From Pelargonium nanum (Eukaryota; Streptophyta; Magnoliopsida; Geraniales; Geraniaceae), in NCBI GenBank assembly GCA_036897485.1, contig JAYMTF010001676.1:1-21933 (forward strand): a stretch of 21,933 bases of DNA, written 5' to 3'. Shown one piece after another: positions 1 through 10,720 of the stretch. The notes below the pieces were generated by a model. The model worked only from the letters and a program-made list of their open reading frames with translations, did no database searches and was not told the DNA's origin. How positions within the stretch are numbered: position 1 is the stretch's first letter; every line of letters begins with the position of its first letter. The position numbers were made by a program, and so were the translations under genes.

Positions 1-2
1 GT

Positions 3-377
3 ATGGCCGTGGAGACGCCGTTTCTGACGCCTCTGGCCTCTCCGATGAAGTCTTCTCCGATTGGATCTTACAATCACGGGTTCAAGTTCAATCCTCTGTT
101 CGAGTCCTCTGTTTCGGAAACAGAGCTCGGAAAGATGGAGTCTTCGCCGCCGCCGAAGTTCAAGTTCTTGAGAGACGCGGAGGAGAAGCTGTACCGGAGG
201 TTGAAGGAAGATGCGGAGAGGAAGAGAGGGTCCAGAAATGGCGGCTCTGAGGATCAAGAAGATGAGGGTAGTTTTGTAATTGTGGGCAAGAACAGTCTTG
301 TACAGTGTCCTTCAAGCTCATCACAGGTACTGCCATTGGCTTCTTCTCCAATTGACCAGAAACCTATTGTTCATTAG
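3..377 (+). CDS. 3' end of a gene encoding a protein of unrecognised family (partial)
   Basis: An open frame starts at the window edge and ends at a TAG stop at 375-377, giving 124 residues. I do not recognise the family and assign no function. The first 25 residues are rich in proline, serine and threonine (TPLASP, SSPIGS). Residues 50-76 are strongly charged and look helical (KFKFLRDAEEKLYRRLKED). An acidic stretch follows (EDQEDEG, 83-89), then a short hydrophobic strand (SFVIVGK, 90-96) and a serine-rich tail. Codon third positions in the first 250 bases are richer in G and C than the flanking DNA, which supports real coding. The ATG at 3 may be internal, because only two bases precede it and the true start is probably left of the window. 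A CAG|GT at 326-328 could be a splice donor, in which case the last 15 or so residues would be intron translation. The reading to the TAG is the simpler one. Confidence 0.6.
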   Translation: MAVETPFLTPLASPMKSSPIGSYNHGFKFNPLFESSVSETELGKMESSPPPKFKFLRDAEEKLYRRLKEDAERKRGSRNGGSEDQEDEGSFVIVGKNSLVQCPSSSSQVLPLASSPIDQKPIVH

Positions 378-3300
378 ATCTCAATGAATACCTGAATTCA
401 AAGCTTGTAGTGTTTATTCTTTATCTGCTCATTTTTCTGAATCAATCACTTCTTTGCCTTTTGGTTTTAATTATTCTATTTTTGCTTAATTTTTAGAAGC
501 CATTGTTAACAATCTGCAGCATCTTATTGGGAAGGTAGCTATATAATTGCAGGCAATAGGACATAATAATCTCTAACATGTTGGCATGCAACAAGTTCAA
601 GTGGGAGACTTGTGGGGGCTAATGTGTTTTTGAGTTTATTTATTTATTTTAAATTTTTAGGGTTTTCCATGGATCATTCATGTCATCTACATAATTGATT
701 CTTCTAATTCATGATATCATGAAGAGCAAACAATTCTCTGTTTCAAGAAAATGGAAGAAACTTTTGAAATTCTATTGGATTTCTAGTTTCCAATTTATAA
801 ATTTGATAGTTCTTAAGGCCTTGTTTAATAACACTACTAAAAAATTGTAGGTAGTTGTAAGAATGTGACTAAATTATACGATTGTTTACGTAACACAAGG
901 AGGGTAATAAGGTAATTTTGAAAATGTCAAAAATCCCGCAAGAGACGTTGAGCTCCTGCATAAATCAGCTCTTTAATGTTACACATGATAAACTTGTCTC
1001 TTCTAAAGCTCTTTATACTATTTACAAAAAAATCAACCTCAAAATTTTGTTTGCATGACACGTCCTTTAAAAATACACTATTGTTAACAAACAAGCATTT
1101 ATTCTGATTCGGCTTTGGTTCGAAAGATGCACACCCACATGGTACAAAAGCAAGGTGATGTGTTAGAGCCAAAAATATTGCACATGAGAGGAGCTTAGGC
1201 TCTAGAAAGATGACAAATATGACAAGTCGTCAATGGCTTTTTAATATGACTTTATGTATACATAAAAATTGAAAAAAAGATGGTGGATTTAGAGGAAAGG
1301 GAGGCAATAAATGGGTAGTGTGGCTTTGGAGGAAGTCTCATTCAACATAGAAAAGTGACAAAGATAGAAATTAAAGAGCATTGTATGATTTTTTACCTAA
1401 ACAACAAGAAATGTCATTGTTATCACGCGATTCTGCCCAAAAGTTGCCCCCACTCCCAACAAACACTACTCTCAATTCCTCTCAACGATATTTTCAAATT
1501 ATAAAAATACAGATAGTGCTGTCCCAACGTTCAATTTTTTGAATTTGCTAGCAAGTAAAGCAATGCCAAAACAAGCATGGCTATAGTTATGGATTGTGGA
1601 GTTAGATTATCTTAAATTGAAAATGGGTTTTGAAATTTGAAACTCAACATTATTGTTCATCGAAGCGATCGGGTACTTGAGTAACAAGTATTTTTCATTT
1701 CGATTCTCAAACTATCTACTTTAGACTTTTTTTGTGTGAGCTACTGATTTATTCTGTAGCCACACACATGTAAAGAGACGATATTGTCAAAATAAACGCC
1801 ACGTCATTACTACGTGAATGTTACAACATCGCAATGTGGACGCTACGTACGTATGAAAAACTTCAATATTAAACCGATTTATGGATTGTTTGATAATCAA
1901 AATGTAACATATTTGTATGATATTCAAACTTGGAAGACACCATATTTGGACAAATCCCTCCAATAATTGTTTTTTTTTTTTTTGGTTTAAAAAGATTTGG
2001 AAATATTATGGATGAGAGTGCAAACAGTAGTACGTATAGAACCCTTCACTGGCCACTGAGAATGAACATGGATGCATGTGAGACTGACCCACTATTAGTG
2101 GTCCAAAACTGGAGGTCTATTTAATGGACCCATTTCCATTTAATACTGTTTCATGAAAACACCATTTGTTTATTGTTTTCTGTTGGGAGGTGCTTTTCTT
2201 TTCTTTTATGTGTTTTTGTCATATCTTTCCATTTCAAAAACCCTATATATAATGTACCTAAAATATTTTTGGTTTGGAGTGTACACTTGCAAATTCAAAT
2301 ATTGTACATGTTGGTGAGAATATTGTTGATTAATTAATCTAAACACATATATTTTCTTTTAAAAATTGAATAATCTCATGTATGATCCACTCGTAAACGT
2401 TGAATTATCATTTTCGGTTTTACTATATACTAGTTTGTGATAGCATATTTACTTATTTTCATGATTTTCTGTTTCAAATCATATTTCAGTTGTTATGTTA
2501 GTTCAACAATTTTTTTTTTTGTGTGGAGGATGTGGTATAGGTCTTCGATTGTTGAAATGCATATTTATTTTGTCTTGTGTCATTATTAGTCAGTGAGTTT
2601 TGTATGAGATTGTTGCGTGTCTGATACTTTTGTTAAACAATAGTGAGTCTTATTGTTACACTATTAGGATTAATATTTTAGCCAATATATGATAGTTTCT
2701 TGTCTTTGTGACATTCAAGACGTGCGAATATGTTCCTTATTACATTATATTATTTAGTTCCATGACATTATGTTTCTAGTAAAATAAATAATTTGTCATT
2801 AACTTAATGAAATTCATTTTTTTTATTAAATAAGAGCATGTAAATACATAATTGTTACGTATTTAGTTATTGAAAGGAAATGACATAAGATGATGATGGA
2901 AGTGAAGTAATGACGAAGCGGCAAGCAAGGGAGTTGGTGGAGTTGATATTTTGGAGTTTGGTTGGCGGATGAGACATGGACTGCGCATCTGTTGGTGTTT
3001 GGAGAGGACAAGGTTGTATTCCGATTTTTAGTACTTGAAAATGAAAATCTAGGTCGACGATTCGTACGGGAATTCACAAGTACCACAAGTAGTTAGGAGT
3101 GAAACAACTATCTATCTCAATTCTCAAGTGAAAAATACCTTTATGGTCCCATTGAGTAGTCTTCACAAAAACAATGAACACAGGTGTCAGTGATTCAACT
3201 GATTTAACAAAACATGACATTTCAGTAATAAGTGAAAATAATTAGTGAAAATATAAACAATTAGGAAACTCATTAAAATTTCATTCATACTCATCCAAGT

Positions 3301-3504
3301 AAACTTGTGGGGACAGAGCAACTCGTTGAGTCCAAATATTTCAACGATGCGTCACAACCTCAATAATGATCTAGTATAAATCAAATAATTCATCGCTTAA
3401 AATTAGAAAAAAACTTAGAATATTGAACTTTGAGAAGGGACCAAAAGAGTAACAAGGAAGTGGCACACTTATTCTCACTGTACTATACATGTACAGATGA
3501 AAGT
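378..3504. other. AT-rich intergenic region, no gene seen
   Basis: The first few hundred bases are probably the 3' UTR and terminator of the gene ending at 377; no clear AATAAA stands at the expected place. After that I see only AT-rich DNA with short chance frames, including homopolymer T runs at 1970-1983 and near 2511-2520. A TTAGGGTTT telo-box-like sequence lies near 657-665, but nothing behind it looks like a gene. None of the short open frames here has codon bias, a recognisable domain or splice partners. Confidence 0.6.
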
Positions 3505-3700
3505 TGGGCTTATAAAGCCCATTAAGTTAAGTAGAGTGGGCTAAGAAGAGGCTATATGGGCCGGAATTCGATGTTCACCAAAAGGTTCAATAAGGTTGGG
3601 TCAAGTTCACAATCTGGTCTATTCAAGTTGTCAGGCTCAGGGACAGACTATGATGGGCTTTGTAGCTAATTTTAGGCACTTATGGGCCCTATCAGCCCAA
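3505..3700. promoter_or_regulatory. Cluster of TGGGCY (site II-type) motifs around a 17-bp palindrome
   Basis: Within about 200 bases there are repeated TGGGCT/TGGGCC words or their complements: near 3505, 3515, 3537, 3557, 3653, 3682 and 3695. The first two form an inverted repeat, TGGGCTT-ATA-AAGCCCA (3505-3521), whose centre includes TATAAA. TGGGCY site II elements are known binding sites for TCP factors in promoters of plant housekeeping genes. No credible open frame follows on either strand, so this could be a promoter of a non-coding transcript, a relic promoter, or part of a repeat. Confidence 0.3.
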
Positions 3701-3775
3701 ATTCTATTGTGCTCTTTTATTCGCTTCAATGAGACATGCACATAGGCGTGAAACGTGGTGAAGGAATGACCAATA

Positions 3776-3919
3776 GGTTGTGGCTTAGTTGGTAACGCAG
3801 TATGAAAAAGCTCTCGGATTCGATTCTTACTAAGTTTATGGGGAGGGGTGATGAGCCTTAACTGTGAATGAATCCCGAACATGATTAAACCGGTGGTTTA
3901 CAAAAAAAAGAAGAAAAAG
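3776..3919 (+). mobile_element. tRNA-derived SINE with polymerase III A and B boxes and an A-rich tail
   Basis: A box-like TGGCTTAGTTGG lies at 3781-3792 and B box-like GGATTCGATTC at 3816-3826, 35 bp apart, as in tRNA genes. About 75 bp of non-tRNA body follows, ending in an A-rich tail at 3902-3919 interrupted by a few Gs. No tRNA cloverleaf can be completed and there is no acceptor stem, so this is a retroposed SINE and not a tRNA gene. I could not find convincing target-site duplications, so both ends are approximate and the copy is probably old. Confidence 0.65.
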
Positions 3920-6107
3920 TTACTACTAGTACACTACAGTAGTGTATAGACGTATATCTATAAAGTAAAGATGGGAATGAGAGTATATGCATGCTAGCTA
4001 GTAATGTCAGAACTATGCATATATATGCATGTGCAATTATATGCAAAAAGTTATGCCATGAGAGAGAGCTCAACAGTTAACGCGCAGGTTGGTAATGGTA
4101 GCCACCAGTTACGTACAATACAGCTTCTGAGTTGTGATGATATGACAGTCTTGCTTCATCATAAATTCATACAACATTGCATGTGGACCTAATATCGTTT
4201 CGATTTCGGGTTTTCGATCTATTAGATTAAAGTCGATCAGATCAAGTTTTAGCGCGCTGTTCAAAAATAGAGATCCAAATTGCTGTATTTAAGACCTACC
4301 ATTACCTTACTATCAAATTATGAAAATTGAAGGTACTAAAAGAAGATATACTAGTATTAAATTGTGAATTGCAATGGGTTTCAGATTGAAGTGACATTAT
4401 TTGGGATAAGAGATGGTGGGATGGAAGAGACAAATAATGAAGAATATAAGGCTGCTAAAATAAGCTTTGTGTACTGAAGTGAACATGAAGAAGAAGAAGG
4501 GTCTCTACTTTGCTTTTTGGCGTGAAAATGAGCAAAAGGTCGGTACCAATGGCCATAGGTGTTCAAAAAATCACAAAACATAAACAGGGAATTAGATTCC
4601 AACGCCACCATCCTCTGCATCCCCAGATTGATCAGAATCTTCCATTGGTTATTTTAATAAAAAGCACCGCCCATGTTCCATATCTCTCTCACAGCTTCCA
4701 TGGCATTCCATGCAAAACTTTTTATCAAAACAGCATTTGGTGTATATATTACTATAATTATTAGCTAATATTTTAAATGGATAATCTTTACCATTGATGC
4801 AACTTTTTTATTTATTATTTGGAGCTAAACTTGTTTATTGATCATATTTTTTGTCCTCGTGTTAAAATACGTTGAGGTTGTGACTATAGACTAATTAAAT
4901 TATTGGATTTTTAGTCCAGTATCGTGTTAAAACACACACAACAACAACAAAAAAAAAACACTATTAGATGAAAATTCGAACTAGGTGTATGCTAAAGATT
5001 CTCTTATAAATATAAGAATGAGATTTGTGTCATGAGTATTCATGTGAGAACTATTAAGCTTAAAGAAAACTTTAGAAAGAGTTTTAACTCGTGAATGTCA
5101 ATGATATCGTTTTTATTATTATAAAAATAATGGTGATTGAGGAGCCCAATTCGAGACCAAATCGGATAATTTATTAAAGCATAGAAATTGAAAGGTAAGG
5201 GAATATTTGTAAATGGAAGTCACCTTCAACTTTACACATACTATTAAGAACCAAACAAGTTTGTATCAACTCCTAAGATGCATGCATGATATGAGACTCT
5301 TTCTCAAAATTGATAGCTGCGTATTCAATTAGTAATATATAACTTTACAATTGTTACAACAAAAACTTGGAATTTGTCATTGTTGTTGTTTTCTTCATTA
5401 TTCGAACTTCCAAGTCAAATATTACTATTTTTCCTCCGAAAATGGAACTTATCCAACAATATTGAGCAACAAAACAAAAGAACAAAAAAAATTCAAAGTC
5501 CATATACAAATATTTCTACATACACAAATGACTTGAATTTGAGTTCTATACATCATATATTCTATCTCTTTCACTCATGTCAACCTAAACTATTGATTTA
5601 CACAGTGCAAGTCTCACAAACTCATATAATGCCAAAACTGTTAATCCGTTGGGAAATTAATAGAAAAATTGAAGTCTTGAGCAAGCAATTAATGTTATTA
5701 TTATACTAATTTTGAGACAAAAATATAATCGAGACACGACACTTATTTTGAGATTAGAGAGTATCCCTAGATTCACCCACCCTGCATCGTTACCGCATAT
5801 ATTTTTCTCACTTTTTCCGGACAACTAATTTCCTTCAAGTTTGATCCCAAATTTATAAGCTCGAGTTTGATTATTTTTATTGACTCGAGGTCAATTCTGG
5901 AATTTATAAATTTGTTTGATCTTTTCCATACTCAAGTTGGGTAAAATTACTCGAATAAGACTGAATCCTAATAATTATGGACTTGATTTGATTCGATTAT
6001 ATCACTTGTTATAGTGTATATGTTTCTTTTCTCTAACCTTTTTCCAGTTAACCAAGTTTCTATATATAAGATTTATCTAGTGAGTCTAATATAGTAAGTA
6101 ATGTTAT
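3920..6107. other. AT-rich intergenic region, no gene seen
   Basis: It contains a perfect 17-bp palindrome, TACACTAC-A-GTAGTGTA, at 3930-3946, just after the SINE tail. Clustered CATGCA words (RY-type) lie near 3988-4030 and again near 5279, and a CA/CAA-rich stretch lies near 4932-4961. The open frames here are short, lysine- or phenylalanine-rich translations of AT-rich DNA and have no gene-like features. Confidence 0.55.
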
Positions 6108-6109
6108 TA

Positions 6110-6424
6110 CTTCCTCCGTTTAAAATTAAATGTCATTTTAGAATTCATTTTTTTTTCAAAATAAATGTCACTTTCTACTTTTAGCATACATATACACATG
6201 ATTTTTCCATAATACAATTGTCATTAATAAATAGTAATACTCATAATAATGACTTTTACGTGGAAGGTAAAAAGTTTTAGCATTAAAGTAGAATAAATAT
6301 ATTAGTAGTGAACTAATAATAATAAGTTTTATGTATTTATCTAAGGGTATAAATGTTATTTTATCATATTTTCTTAATTTTTGTGAAAAACTTCAAAACA
6401 ATATTTAATTTGAAACGGAGGAAG
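6110..6424. mobile_element. Stowaway-like MITE (Tc1/mariner superfamily), 315 bp
   Basis: The two ends are inverted repeats. Each begins CTTCCTCCGTTT and, read inward, they match at 21 of the first 22 positions; the single difference is at position 13. Both ends are flanked by the dinucleotide TA (6108-6109 and 6425-6426), the target duplication typical of Tc1/mariner transposons. The CTYCCTCCGT terminus, short length, AT-rich interior and absence of a transposase frame are the hallmarks of Stowaway MITEs. The near-perfect terminal repeats suggest a fairly recent insertion compared with the other relics here. Confidence 0.92.
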
Positions 6425-6426
6425 TA

Positions 6427-8393
6427 GTAGATGAAATCAAAAGTTGTGAGTGGCTATAGGAATTAGAAATGTGAAGACCCACCCTGTGACCAAAAGGTGG
6501 CACGAGCATTGAGCTCAGCAACGCAAAGCTTTTAACAATATGCATAAAATTCCGAGCCATAATAAGCTTATTATCTTAAGAATAGTGAGCCCTCTAAATT
6601 TATAATTCCTTTGATTTCTCATCTTAATTTTCGGACCACAAGGCACAACCCCACCACTTATTTTTCTTTCTTTAATCAACTTCATATATATATATATCAT
6701 CCTCCAATGGACCATTCCATTTCTAGAGATTTTAAATGAGACACATGTATGTGTAATTAATTTGATTATCATGTTTTTAATTATATCTATCTTGATATGG
6801 AAGATCCGATCCGGAGATGGAGAGAGCTTCTGTGCATGTGTTCCTTTTTTTCTTTTTCTTTATTGCCTTTTTCGTATTCCTCTTTTCATAACAAGGCAGC
6901 TTTGCTGCTTTGGTCCTTTTGATATGAATCAAGAACAAACTGCATGCACCGTCCAAGCCCCAACCCTATAACCATACTCTATATCGTTTTCATTTGGTTC
7001 CACAATTATGTTATTTGTTTCGAATTTGATCCTTGTGAACACTAATTTGCCACTCCTGACCGGTTTTCCCACACACTTGCGCCCACCTCTAAACTATATG
7101 AGGTCACTAGGCTCACTTCTCTATGTAAATTTCTCTCTAGGTTGGTCTTGTTAGCATTTTCAGTAGGAATCTCATTCTCACCTACAAGACGTTTTTTCTG
7201 ATACAGACTTGAGTTTTTAGCACTTAACAGTGCCATACATGTGTTAGTTTCATGAAACTGCACCAATAACTCAACTTTCTAGATCCGAATCAAAACCTCA
7301 AATTTACAACATTTATTCCTGACGCGCGGATAAAAAAACCGATCTGTCATGTAAGATTGACCCAATCGAGAAGGACATGAATACACTTATACTTCAACAA
7401 ATACGTGATAGAATGATCAATATATACTATCCTTGTTATATAACTTATGAAAGTAAAGGATCACATTCACATTTGTAAATTCGGTTTGAAAGCAAACAAA
7501 AACTTTATTCTATTAATGAACAAAAAGACTTGTACAGAAAACGAAATGGTTTCGGTTTGTTGAATCTTATCCCGAGTCCAACTAATATACTTACAAGATA
7601 AATTTAATCTGATTTAAAAATTAGTTGAGTTCAAATCAAATATTTTTGAAGCATCCACGGATTCAGCTCCAAAATGTTTAGCTTTCATTTTGAGGTGTGT
7701 TGTTTTGTCAGCATGGTCATCTTTACTCTTTTGTTGTAAGGAAACTTGGGAAACATACATGCGCACTTGTATCGTCTATGAATGGAATTGCATGGTTTTG
7801 AGTGTGGTTTTTGGCGTTTTGTTGTCTTTCAGATAAAGTCTATTTCTTTATGTAATGATAGTATCATCATAATATATACATCACACCCAAACAAAACTAC
7901 AAGTACCTCCAAATTCATCATCACCACCATGACCAAACGAGGACGTACCCTTATAATTTGAAAATCATTTGCTATGTTCTGTTATATTGTACCAACGTCC
8001 ACTATTTTTATCTTTTGCTAAACAGTTATTTTTCTTTCTCGGGAGAGGGAAGCAAAACAAAAAAGAAGAGTCTCTCTTTTGGACTAATATCCTCTATGGC
8101 ACATTCAGCTTTCTTGTGTGTAATTGCATTATTGATTTAGGAGCTTCCACTCAATCACTTTTCTTTTCCTTTTTCTTGAGAATCTTTGCTATTACTATGA
8201 ACATCATCATCAATTGGTTCTCCAAAATGAGAACCCTAATCTAGAATAATGTTAACATTTATTGAGATAGTCTAGATACACAAAAGTTAGATGCACGTTG
8301 AACGCTCCGGTCGACGGTAGTCATCATCAGTTATTTGATTTATATGTATATATTTTGTGTTTACACGTTCCTTCACTTAAATTATGACGTCTA
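6427..8393. other. AT-rich intergenic region, no gene seen
   Basis: It contains a short TA run near 6685-6698 and pyrimidine-rich tracts, but no open frame with coding character, no tRNA and no element boundary I could define. Short frames near 7042-7266 and 7958-8244 lack conserved motifs and splice partners, and I treat them as chance. Confidence 0.55.
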
Positions 8394-8636
8394 CACTATT
8401 AAGAATTTATAGTTTTTCGACGCATTTATGTGAAATGTGTCACATCACGGCGAATAGTGGTATGTCGCTGAGAAAAAAGTTGCAATTATTTGCGATTGAG
8501 AATTTGTCGTACAAATTGGCACGTTTTGGCTCCTCAAATTTCCCGATAGATTGATTTCAACATTATGTTACAAATATGATTTGCTGCGGGAATTCATGCA
8601 TAGCAAATTCGGTCGCAAATTCTATAATTTCTAGTA
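8394..8636. mobile_element. Miniature CACTA-like (CMC) element, degenerate
   Basis: The left end reads CACTATTAAGAATTTATAG. The right end, read inward on the minus strand, is TACTAGAAATTATAG. Allowing a 3-base gap these align well, and each is followed by a CGAC-containing stretch. CACTA transposons begin with CACTA and often carry GTCGC/GCGA-type subterminal words, which occur here (TCGCTGAG near 8465, GCGATTG near 8493, GGTCGCAAAT near 8611). The flanking trinucleotides CTA (left) and CCA (right) agree at two of three positions, compatible with a decayed 3-bp target duplication. There is no transposase, so it would be non-autonomous. Confidence 0.45.
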
Positions 8637-9071
8637 CCAGTAAAATGTTTCTACGTTTTTCTTCTATGCTAATGGAAATAGTAGTAACAAAGACACTAGC
8701 GGCACAAACAAAAGATATAATTTGAAATAAATAATTAGTTCATCATCAAACGCAAAGACAACAAACACCAATTTACCTCAGAGCACACATTTCATACAAG
8801 AAACACTTGAAATACAGTCCAAATTAATTTAACCGTCAAAATAATTAAGTAGCTAGAGACAAGTTAGACGAACCTGATCACATATAATTATTAGAAAAAT
8901 ATTAATTGAATCTACCAATAATTATCTCCTCCATCGCTACACAACCAAACCTTGCATTTCATCTGCACGCAACTGATCATTCAAGTGATTAAATTAAGAA
9001 ATTAAAAACCACCTTAATTAATTACTATAAGAACACGAACACGACGAAGAAGATGAAGATGATGATTAGAG
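8637..9071 (-). other. 3' flank and probable 3' UTR of the Dof gene
   Basis: The Dof stop codon is at 9072-9074 on the minus strand, so its 3' UTR and polyadenylation site should lie in this AT-rich interval. I see no canonical AATAAA on the minus strand at a decisive place, and plant polyadenylation signals are often degenerate. There is no other gene here. Confidence 0.45.
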
Positions 9072-10435
9072 CTATAAGAAATGTGTAGTTGCTGCAGCAG
9101 AAGAGTTTATTAGCTGCTGACCTGATGAATCTGTTGTTGCATTTCCATGGCTCCATATATTTTCACCACCCCATGCATGACCTGTGTAGAACTCATCATT
9201 ATTGTTGTTACTATTATTGTTATTTTCGGAAATTCCCAGAAATGTTCTTGCTTGTTTCTCTTCCGCTTTCACCGCCTGGTCGCTAACCCTAGAACCGCTT
9301 GAACCCATCATTAATGGCGCCACAGAGCTTGTGGTCACCGCCGCGGCTTCGCCGCCGTGAAAAGAAAACAGCTGGTTACTAGACTCGAACCCATGACCTG
9401 CCAGAAATGGAAGTTGTTGCATAGTTGTGCTCCACTGATGATTCGCAGACAAAACTGAATCCATTTGTGTGGCTTGGTTGAACTGAGTGAGGTTCTGTAA
9501 AGAGCTCAAGAATGGTAGTTGAAGTGGCTGCTGTGGAAAATTGTGATGACCCATTAACATGTGATGTTGAGGAGGAGCTATGGTTGAGCTACTTGTGATG
9601 GCTGTGGTAGTTGTTGTGTTTTGGGATTTTGATGATGATGATGAGGTGTTTGTGTTGGTGTTTTTGCTCTTGCTCTTCTTGTTTCTCCGGCAGCCTCCGC
9701 CTACCGGGACGTTTCTGAGGGCGCCGCCTCGGGTCCAGTAGCGCCGGCAAGTCTTGCAGAAGTGGCGCGGCTGCGAGAGGCTGTAGTTGTTGAAGTAGCA
9801 GAACTTGGTGTTTGTAGATTCACATCTTGGGCACTTCAGTGCTGTTTCTGGCTGCGGTATCTTTGCTAGCCTGGCTCGGTCCGACATGGAACCGGGCTTG
9901 ATCGAGCCGCCACTTCCTCCGCCTCCACCTCCATAAGATGGCGGAGGCAGCGGTGGTAGCTGATGCTGGGGATGGTTGTTTCCGGTGACGTTTTCTTGTT
10001 CAAGATTTGGTTGCTGAAAAATACAAAAAATCAAGAACAAGAAAACAATACTTGCAGTAACATAAGCTAAAGGTGAACTGTAGTAGGCACCTGCCTACGC
10101 TATCTCCTATAACTCCATTAAACAGCAGATGAATTCACAACTTTCATGATGAATATTTGAGGTTAGTGATAGTACGATTTCCTAATATGCTTCATATCCT
10201 ACATCTTGACTCCGCTACTGAATATATTGGTTTAATTCCGTTCAAGGCTAGTAGAACTGAAAGGAAAATATATAAGGAGTATATTCAAGAAGAAGAGATC
10301 GAACACAAAAGAATAGGAATATTTATCTTTTTGGTGAGTGGGTGGACAGAAAATGAAGAAGAAAAAAACCATTACCTGTTGAAGATGATGCCAATTGGGA
10401 GGATCTAGGTAGACCGGAACCGATGAGAAAACCAT
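9072..10435 (-). CDS. Dof-type zinc-finger transcription factor (two exons, 333 aa)
   Basis: Plant-specific nuclear DNA-binding protein; Dof factors bind AAAG-core sites. Exon 1 (10435-10376) encodes 20 residues beginning [16 protein letters not shown] phase-0 intron (10375-10014, 362 bp, CAG|GTAATG ... TTTCAG|CAA) follows, then exon 2 (10013-9072, stop TAG). The Dof finger has the signature C-x2-C-x21-C-x2-C with cysteines at residues 81, 84, 106 and 109, followed by [18 protein letters not shown] and a basic tail ([10 protein letters not shown], 128-137) that likely serves in nuclear import. Upstream are a proline- and glycine-rich linker (48-57 nearly all Gly) and [15 protein letters not shown] (62-76). 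Ser/Thr- and Asn-rich low-complexity runs lie beyond the finger. The MVFSS start, the short first exon and the conserved intron position match the Dof subgroup containing Arabidopsis DOF2.4, DOF5.1, DOF3.6/OBP3 and DOF1.1/OBP2. I cannot name the exact orthologue. The gene appears intact. Confidence 0.96.
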
Positions 10436-10720
10436 GTTGTGTGTTATGATCTTTCCTTTTATAAAGAAGGTTGATTTGTTGGTGGAGAATCAAGAACCAA
10501 ATTGCAGAAGCCAAGAAAGAGAAAAAGGAAGAGAGAGTTAAAGGAAGAGAGAGCTGAGGAGGAAGAAGAAGAAAGGAAATTAAAGATGGTGAGGAGTGAG
10601 GAGGAGAGGCTTTTGCTTAATTTTCTCTTTATTCTCTTCTCTTTAACTCCTTTTTGTTTTTATTATAATTTTTAGGGTTTGAGTGGACGAAGTTTCTTCG
10701 CCTATAAGCTTCTCTTTATT
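10436..10720 (-). promoter_or_regulatory. CT-rich leader and core promoter of the Dof gene, with a telo-box
   Basis: In the mRNA sense (minus strand) the bases just before the ATG are rich in C and T between about 10500 and 10625, a common feature of plant 5' UTRs. I see no upstream ATG in the first 190 or so bases. A TATA-like TATAATAAAAAC lies at 10667-10656, which would place transcription start near 10630. Directly upstream is AAACCCTAA (complement of 10672-10680), a telo-box found in promoters of genes active in growing tissue. A second TATA-like word, CTTTATAAAAGG, lies only about 20 bases before the ATG, too close to be the usual start signal. Confidence 0.5.

Noticed and set aside
816..1096. 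A hAT- or PIF-type MITE with ends near GCCTTGTTTAATAACA and (minus strand) GCTTGTTTGTTAACA
   Set aside because: The ends match only loosely and no target duplication of 3 or 8 bp is seen.
2826..3086. An 86-codon minus-strand frame
   Set aside because: Low-complexity translation with no domain, no leader signals and no splice partners.
3781..3850. A tRNA gene on the plus strand
   Set aside because: A and B boxes are present, but no acceptor stem or anticodon stem can be folded and an A-rich tail follows; a SINE explains it better.
5374..5709. A 111-codon plus-strand frame
   Set aside because: AT-rich DNA giving Leu/Phe/Ser/Tyr runs, with no homology I recognise and an overlapping frame of similar quality, so chance is likely.
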